NCBI GenBank assembly: GCA_037576215.1
Contig: JBANDB010000003.1
Span: 1,860,001-1,924,000, forward strand
Direction: 5' to 3'
DNA length: 64,000 bases
Source of the DNA: Armillaria gallica
Lineage: Eukaryota; Basidiomycota; Agaricomycetes; Agaricales; Physalacriaceae
Shown piece after piece: positions 59,127-64,000 of this stretch. Numbering within the stretch: position 1 is the first letter of the stretch; each line of letters begins with the position of its first letter. The notes beneath the pieces are model-generated. The model was not told the origin of the DNA, ran no database searches, and saw only the letters and a program-made list of their open reading frames with translations. Position numbers and translations under genes: made by a program.

Positions 59127-59906
59127 ATGGATACCAGTACGTTCTTTCCTCATTACTCAGCTTCCATGCCACTCACTTAACCTGACTAGACTCAGTCTGC
59201 TGGAACTTTCTCAATGGCTATTGCCCGTACGCAGACAGTTGTCACCACTTCCACCCTCCATTCCCAATAGTCCCAGCCCAGCTGGCGAGTTCGCTGCAAT
59301 ACCCCCGGCCAGTTATACCCGTAGAACCTGTAAATTGGTATACAGCCATATGCAAACATTTCAAGCAAAAACGGCGATGTCCAATGGGTGAGGACTGTCG
59401 TTTGTGAGTCTTTTTCTGGATGCTAGATGCCACCTCTTCTGAGTGTGCTTTGTGAGATAGCATACACGACCCAAGCGTGCTTAAGTTCAGAGAGCTCAAC
59501 CCTCGTGCCTCCAACTCAGCTCGACACTGCTGGCCTTATGTTCAAGGTCAACGATGTACACTCGGAGCCTGCACATTCTCTCACCCTGCTGATACGCAGC
59601 CATGTGAGCTCCTTTGTCTCTTCCGTGGGCAGTTCGCTGATTTATGCCCTAATGATAGTTAGAAAATACACTCCGTGCCCCAGATGGCCATCTTGCATGC
59701 CAGGCTGTGAATTCAAGCATCCATTAACAACTCGAGCTTCGTTCTACAATCACGAGGTGCCAACTTTGTCACTGACACAGCCTCAGCCTGCACCGACAGC
59801 CGTCCGAATACGAGTGACGCGAAAGCGCTTAGATTCTACATCGTCGCAGATGCATCCCAATAGCATCGTCAACTCTGACTCTCAAGTACGCGCGCGCCGC
59901 AGGTGA
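59127..59906 (+). CDS. Four-fold CCCH zinc-finger protein
   Basis: Four exons (59127-59136, 59196-59403, 59461-59603, 59659-59906) total 609 nt, 202 aa. Four CCCH fingers are visible: CWNFLNGYCPYADSCHHFH (C-x7-C-x5-C-x3-H); CKHFKQKRRCPMGEDCRFIH (C-x8-C-x5-C-x3-H), whose last residues come from the next exon; CWPYVQGQRCTLGACTFSH (C-x8-C-x4-C-x3-H); and CPRWPSCMPGCEFKH (C-x5-C-x3-C-x3-H). CCCH fingers usually bind RNA or serve in mRNA processing. The C-terminal tail is polar and basic (VRIRVTRKRLDSTSSQ). Completion of a finger across each intron supports the splicing model. It differs from the two-finger TIS11 layout; no orthologue can be named. Confidence 0.88.
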
Positions 59907-60068
59907 TCTGAAAGAATACAATCCTATTTAAAAACTAGAATCCTAGCTATGTATAACTACAACATGAAGCACGAAGTTGCGACGCTAGATTGTACAGTGT
60001 ATGTGAATACAAAAGTGCGACCAGAAGATTAAGAGAATTAGAAGATAGGAAGGCGACCTCTGAATTAA

Positions 60069-60867
60069 TCAACCTTTGAAACCTCCGTCGAAGCCTTGGC
60101 CCTGCAAGGAAGCATTAGCCTGAGAAATATCATAATTAAAAAAATTTAAGCCACATTGTAAGCCAAGTGAGCCTGTGGTGGAGGTCCAGGGGGCTTAAAA
60201 ACAGGGTTATGAGTTCATAGTCGTCCGAGCTTTTATGATGACTTACCGGACTGTACTGAGCCTGGGCGCTACTTTCTGGATGACCCGGAGGTGGTCCGGC
60301 GGGCTAAAGATAGTCACTATAAGTTGAAAGACTTGAAACATCAGATACCGCTATACGCACTGGCTGGAACTTTGAATCCTCCCGCTTATACGGAGGAGGA
60401 TAAGGGGGGTATTCTGGCCGCTGCTCTGCACCGGCATTAAAGCCGCCTCCGTAATATGGAGTTGATGGAGGCGGAGGCCCTTGAGGTGGTATGTACGGGT
60501 TCTGGTTCTGGTTCTGGTTTGGTGGGTATTGTTGATGCCATCCCCAGCCACCGCCAAAGAATGGAGGCTTAGGTCCCGCAGCACCCTGAGGAGGGTACTG
60601 CCCCTGTGGTACCACAAGAAGGCGTCGCCGCCGACGTCTAGAGAGACCGATGGAGCATAATACGCAGGCTATTAATGCGAGAACCGCTGAGAAAATTCTT
60701 GTAAGTGGGATGGTCCGATGGAAGGATGAGTTGCACGCACCTACGACGACACCTGCTATTATTCTCTGCGTTGTCGAAGTATTATTGCGGTTATCGTTCA
60801 CAAACTGAGCATTAGTGCTGTATACCAGTCCAGCAAGGATGAAAATGCCGGATAGAGGAAAAGACAT
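60069..60867 (-). CDS. RCR-like proline/glutamine-rich single-span membrane protein
   Basis: Five exons (60867-60741, 60686-60361, 60303-60247, 60193-60155, 60119-60069) total 600 nt, 199 aa. Layout: signal peptide MSFPLSGIFILAGLVYSTNA, short outside part with NNTS sequons, span VVVAVLALIACVLCSIGL, strongly basic SRRRRRRLL, then a Pro/Gly/Tyr/Gln-rich tail (GQYPPQGAAGPKPPFFGGGW, NQNQNQNPYIPPQGPPPP, PPGPPPQAHLAYN) ending QGQGFDGGFKG. This organisation resembles the fungal RCR proteins tied to chitin synthesis control and Congo red resistance, and to vacuolar sorting through PY motifs. The match is by layout and tail composition, so a more distant relation is possible. A TGACGTCA lies about 60 bases upstream. 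Confidence 0.78.
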
Positions 60868-60929
60868 GACTGTAGGTAATCAAGGAGAGAGCGAACGACT
60901 AGCGGTGCCTTTTTCTCATGCCCCATACA

Positions 60930-60937
60930 TGACGTCA
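60930..60937. promoter_or_regulatory. TGACGTCA palindrome upstream of the RCR-like gene
   Basis: Perfect CRE/bZIP-type site 62 bases upstream of the ATG at 60867. Suggests control by a bZIP factor; inference from sequence only. Confidence 0.4.
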
Positions 60938-62333
60938 TAGTCCGAGAAATCCGAGTCGGCAGCCGCACAGCACTTTATCCACTTTGATCCACCGTCGATC
61001 ACATTGCGGTATCAGTCAGGTTCGAAAAAGGTCTTCTTCCTCGAGGCACTGCTCAGTTTGCGACAACAGGTACCCCTCCAAGCTTCAGCATTCAATTCGC
61101 ACTGTTCAATCGTTCAAATTTAATATTTTTAACTCCAATACGTTATTATCCATGTTCTATAATTGGTACCATTTGTAGCGATTAATAATCCGGTGCAAAC
61201 CTGCTGTTGACTAAGTAGCTGTTGACCTGCTGCGCGACTGGTACCATGACACGAAAAATAGCTAATCGCACCGTTGTATCTGCGACCGGAACTCGGTATA
61301 TGCTTTTCTTCGCAGGCTCCGAGTCGTATCATAATCGTAGTACGTTGGTGAACAAAATAATTCTGCACCCAACGACCGTACTATCTTCATTTTTAGCACT
61401 ATGCTAGCGGTACGAACTTCGAGGCGACCCACCTCCATAGAAGGATATTGTAGGCCAGAGTCCGGTAACGACCGCACGCTTCGATACACCAGTGTAAGAG
61501 AGACATAAAAATGGAAATGGAAAATATGAATAAAGGTAGGGGATTCCTATCGCCAAGTCGAAGAAGCGATCCAAACGGACACTCAAGTGACAAGGAGGTC
61601 ATTTGTACAACGAAGTGGTTTTTCAAGGATATGAGAATATCGAGTGGGGCTTGCGTAGGGTCCTATTCTAGCTCAATCACAGGACACTCGCGCTCGAGCA
61701 GCTGAAGCGATCTTGTGAGCGGCGACAACTCCTAGCCTTGTAGTGGGTAATATCTAGCGTAAAAAATATGAGCAATGGTTGAAAATGCAGAAAAATGCAA
61801 GAAAAATGTCGAAGTCGCCAAAATCAGGAACCTCGGACCGAATGTTGGAGCTACACAGCCACAAGTTCAACCTTTGCCACCTCCGTCCCCCTTTCCAGTG
61901 TTCCGGGAGCTCTAGTCCGAGTCAGTTTCTAGATTCAGTCTGAAACGACAGGTATATGTCTCTTTATTTTCTTCTTCTTTTCATTGGTGCCAACTTGTTG
62001 CAGAATTAAGACATCACGTTTCGTACCGATGCAGTCTACAGCGCCGGGGCTGGGACTTCTCAGCCTAATATGGCATCGTGTTCTGTTGCTGAACTTATTA
62101 TTTATAGGATGTCACGAGAATTTGAGTATGATACAGATCTTTTTCGTTAGCGATTGTTCGCAAGATGGACCTCATTTGCGTTGCGCTGCCTAGTATTCTT
62201 GGTGTTTACAGAGGCGTCTTGTAGGGAACCTCGTACCGTGGTCGATCGCTGAGACGGAAATTATTCACCGCCTCCAGAAGATGGTCGAGGTGGATCATGA
62301 TAAACTGATCCAAGATGTGGGAGCAGCATCAGG

Positions 62334-62342
62334 TATATATGA
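62334..62342 (+). promoter_or_regulatory. TATA box of F-box-like copy 2
   Basis: GGTATATATGAGG about 80 bases upstream of ATG 62419, a usual fungal distance. Confidence 0.4.
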
Positions 62343-62418
62343 GGAGCCAGCGTCTCCTCCAACCACACAAATCATCAAACAACTCAGCTGAACCAAACAT
62401 CGAATACTTTTTTGAACA

Positions 62419-63066
62419 ATGGCAAACGTACTCCCCGCCGAAATACTTGCCCAGATCATCGAGGAAGCATGGGCACTTCTTCTTACACCCCTCGAACGAC
62501 TGCGAATGGCGACATCATCCGTCCTCGTCAGCAAAGCGTTCGCTTGGGAATTTACTCGTGTATTCTCCACCGACATACACGTCTTGACGCCCTCCCACCT
62601 CAATCATATCATCGGCCGTCTCTTACAACAAGACACGGTAGCCTTCCGGTCAATCGACTCGTCCTTTACACCGTCAGAATTCTGCCGGTCCATCTCCTTC
62701 GTCCTTGAAGCCGATCCCCATAGCTTCAATCCCGTAATGCACCCAGTCTCCAAAGATATCCACGATCTCATGCCAGTGCTTCAACAATTCTTCCCAAGCG
62801 TCAGACGGATATCGATGTATTACCACAATTGGTGGTACAACGACTCCGAACTGGCGCGGCTCCACCTACCGGAGCAAGTCACCGAGTTGGAATTTGTATA
62901 TACGCATAGCACACGGTTCACACGAGAGCGTCTGGAGAAGAACGGAAAGTTGGATGTCATTACAGAGTCCGATTTCCCCGGAGTGAAGGAGTTGACGATT
63001 CGGGGAGGTAATCGTCTGTTCAACAGCCAAATCGCACAAGCGTGTTATAACGCACGTCTCAGCTGA
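62419..63066 (+). CDS. F-box-like protein, copy 2
   Basis: Single-exon gene of 215 aa, paralogous to the minus-strand gene at 21434-22171. The N-terminal F-box-like part reads LPAEILAQIIEEAWALLLTP with VLVSKAFAWEFTRVFSTDIH. The body shares LTPSHLNHII, EFCRSISFVLEADP, MYYHNWWYNDSELARLHLPE and VKELTIRGGNRLFNSQI. Compared with copy 1 it ends about 25 residues earlier and lacks the VTSDTF tail. A role as an SCF adaptor is inferred from the F-box-like start only. No introns or defects seen. Confidence 0.75.
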   Translation: MANVLPAEILAQIIEEAWALLLTPLERLRMATSSVLVSKAFAWEFTRVFSTDIHVLTPSHLNHIIGRLLQQDTVAFRSIDSSFTPSEFCRSISFVLEADPHSFNPVMHPVSKDIHDLMPVLQQFFPSVRRISMYYHNWWYNDSELARLHLPEQVTELEFVYTHSTRFTRERLEKNGKLDVITESDFPGVKELTIRGGNRLFNSQIAQACYNARLS

Positions 63067-63783
63067 TGAATCAATGGACGATTATCAATTGGGCAAATTG
63101 CCTGTACCTTTTGGTTCTGTCACATCATCTGCTATACTTATCTCTTTGCTACACGTTCTGCTCTGCTATTGATATTCAGTTATATAAACTTATTTTGCAA
63201 CATGTTACGTCTTCGGACTTTTCTTACCACGAATCCGTAATTCTGTCGTCAATGCGCATTCGGATCCACCTACTTCTTCGCACTAATTCGCTTCAAGCCC
63301 TGGGAAAACACTTCATCACAAAAACTAGCTGCGAATTGGTTTTTCATTTCTTCTAAACCATGATTAATAAAGTTGCTCTCCAGGGACATCGACGTAAATG
63401 AGCGAAGTAGCGAGAGTTGCCATAATCATCTCCTTCATCTTCGAAAACATGATGTTTCAGGGTGATATGGTAAAACTTTTTTCTGACATATATCCCCAGA
63501 GATCACGGCACCCATCGTAAACATCCTCCGAAATATTGAAAACTCAAAGCTAGCTGGTAATTGTGCGTTCAACGTATAGGCAATATCAACTCTCTGAATC
63601 CAGTCAATGAACCAGCGAGCCAAATTGCATTGCAGTATAAATGACAATGATGTGAGGTATAATTATATACATATGCAGACACAGATGAATGATATAAAAA
63701 AACCAATAAAAGCAAATGGTAAAATACGACAACATTCGACGACAAAGCAAAGAGTTCCGTACACCAGAACCCCGGATGACGGA
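63067..63783. other. Intergenic, no recognised gene
   Basis: About 0.7 kb between the F-box-like gene and the SET1 3' end. The frame at 63435-63647 (minus) is unrecognised. Sequence is A/T-rich, as expected for two converging 3' ends. Confidence 0.45.
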
Positions 63784-64000
63784 TCAGTTGAGAAAACCAC
63801 GACACTTTGCGGACCCGCAAAGACAGGGAATCTTGTCTTGTTCGAAAGGGAAGTGATAATCTGTTAAAAATAGCGCATGAGCCTACGATGAAATGATTGA
63901 TAAGCAAAGTCGCTCACCATAAGTTATCTCATCCCCCAGTTCGATATCCTGCTTAGCATAGATCACAATCTTCTTCTCCCCACTGATAGTGATGATCTTG
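63784..64000 (-). CDS. SET1: SET1 histone H3-K4 methyltransferase, C-terminal exons (partial)
   Basis: Only the end of the gene is in the window; it runs off the right edge. The exon from 64000 to 63918 gives [20 protein letters not shown] and LGDEITY, the end of the SET domain. After an intron (63917-63861, GTGAGC to AACAG) the last exon 63860-63784 gives [20 protein letters not shown] and RGFLN, then TGA. The Y-D-Y of the cofactor/active site and the post-SET cysteines (CLC and C five residues later) are present. SET1 is the catalytic subunit of the COMPASS complex that methylates histone H3 lysine 4. The ending is nearly identical to SET1 proteins across fungi, so the identity is firm although the N-terminal parts are missing. 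Confidence 0.93.

Larger units (their letters stand above)
60868..62418. other. Intergenic, no recognised gene
   Basis: About 1.55 kb between the divergently placed RCR-like and F-box-like genes. Frames at 61129-61368 and 61399-61626 (minus) are unrecognised. It includes the two regulatory elements listed separately. Confidence 0.4.

Overview
This window is nuclear DNA of a filamentous basidiomycete, most likely an agaricomycete mushroom. Genes are split by many short introns (about 45-65 bp, GT-AG with a few GC-AG). Gene content is typical of mushrooms: NoxA-type NADPH oxidase, DOPA 4,5-dioxygenase, DUF6534 membrane protein, MYND-finger protein, HET-domain protein, fungal HNH protein, peptidase S41, Zn2Cys6 regulator, JIP5, ALDH7 and SET1. 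No bacterial operons, rRNA, tRNA or CRISPR arrays were seen. Exon boundaries were worked out by eye from splice signals, reading phase and family resemblance. For several genes the summed exon lengths are multiples of three, which supports the models.

Layout: 1-1.9 kb has no recognised gene. An intact NADPH oxidase (minus) lies at 1.9-4.0 kb. From 4 to 14 kb is a gene-poor stretch rich in remnants: a decayed HNH paralogue (4.85-5.87 kb), a frameshifted C19/USP-like protease (8.7-9.7 kb), a DUF6534 membrane protein with a damaged splice site (9.9-11.2 kb) and a truncated 2-oxoglutarate oxygenase copy (13.35-13.84 kb). Next come an intact 2OG-Fe(II) oxygenase (14.3-15.9 kb) and a DOPA 4,5-dioxygenase (16.5-17.3 kb), both on the plus strand. 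A broken MYND-finger gene (18.8-20.5 kb), an F-box-like gene (21.4-22.2 kb), a DUF1308 gene (22.7-24.5 kb), a HET pseudogene (25.2-27.0 kb) and the intact HNH gene (28.5-29.7 kb) follow. Immediately downstream of the HNH gene is a copied fragment of the single-pass membrane protein gene at 31-33 kb. A secreted peptidase S41 gene spans 34.2-37.1 kb.

From 40 kb the DNA looks like ordinary conserved core: a 299-aa acidic/proline-rich protein, a 74-aa protein, a Cys-rich 104-aa protein, a Zn2Cys6 regulator, a microbial-type PARG facing JIP5/WDR55, an ALDH7-type dehydrogenase, a coiled-coil protein, a four-CCCH zinc-finger protein, an RCR-like membrane protein, a second F-box-like gene and the C-terminal exons of SET1 running off the right edge.

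Functional links are limited. The 2OG oxygenase and DOPA dioxygenase are neighbours on one strand and could form a small aromatic or pigment metabolism pair, but this is inference. PARG and JIP5 share a divergent promoter. The strongest theme is local duplication and decay: HNH, 2OG oxygenase, F-box-like and membrane-protein sequences each occur twice, usually one intact and one degraded. I found no clear new multi-gene system.
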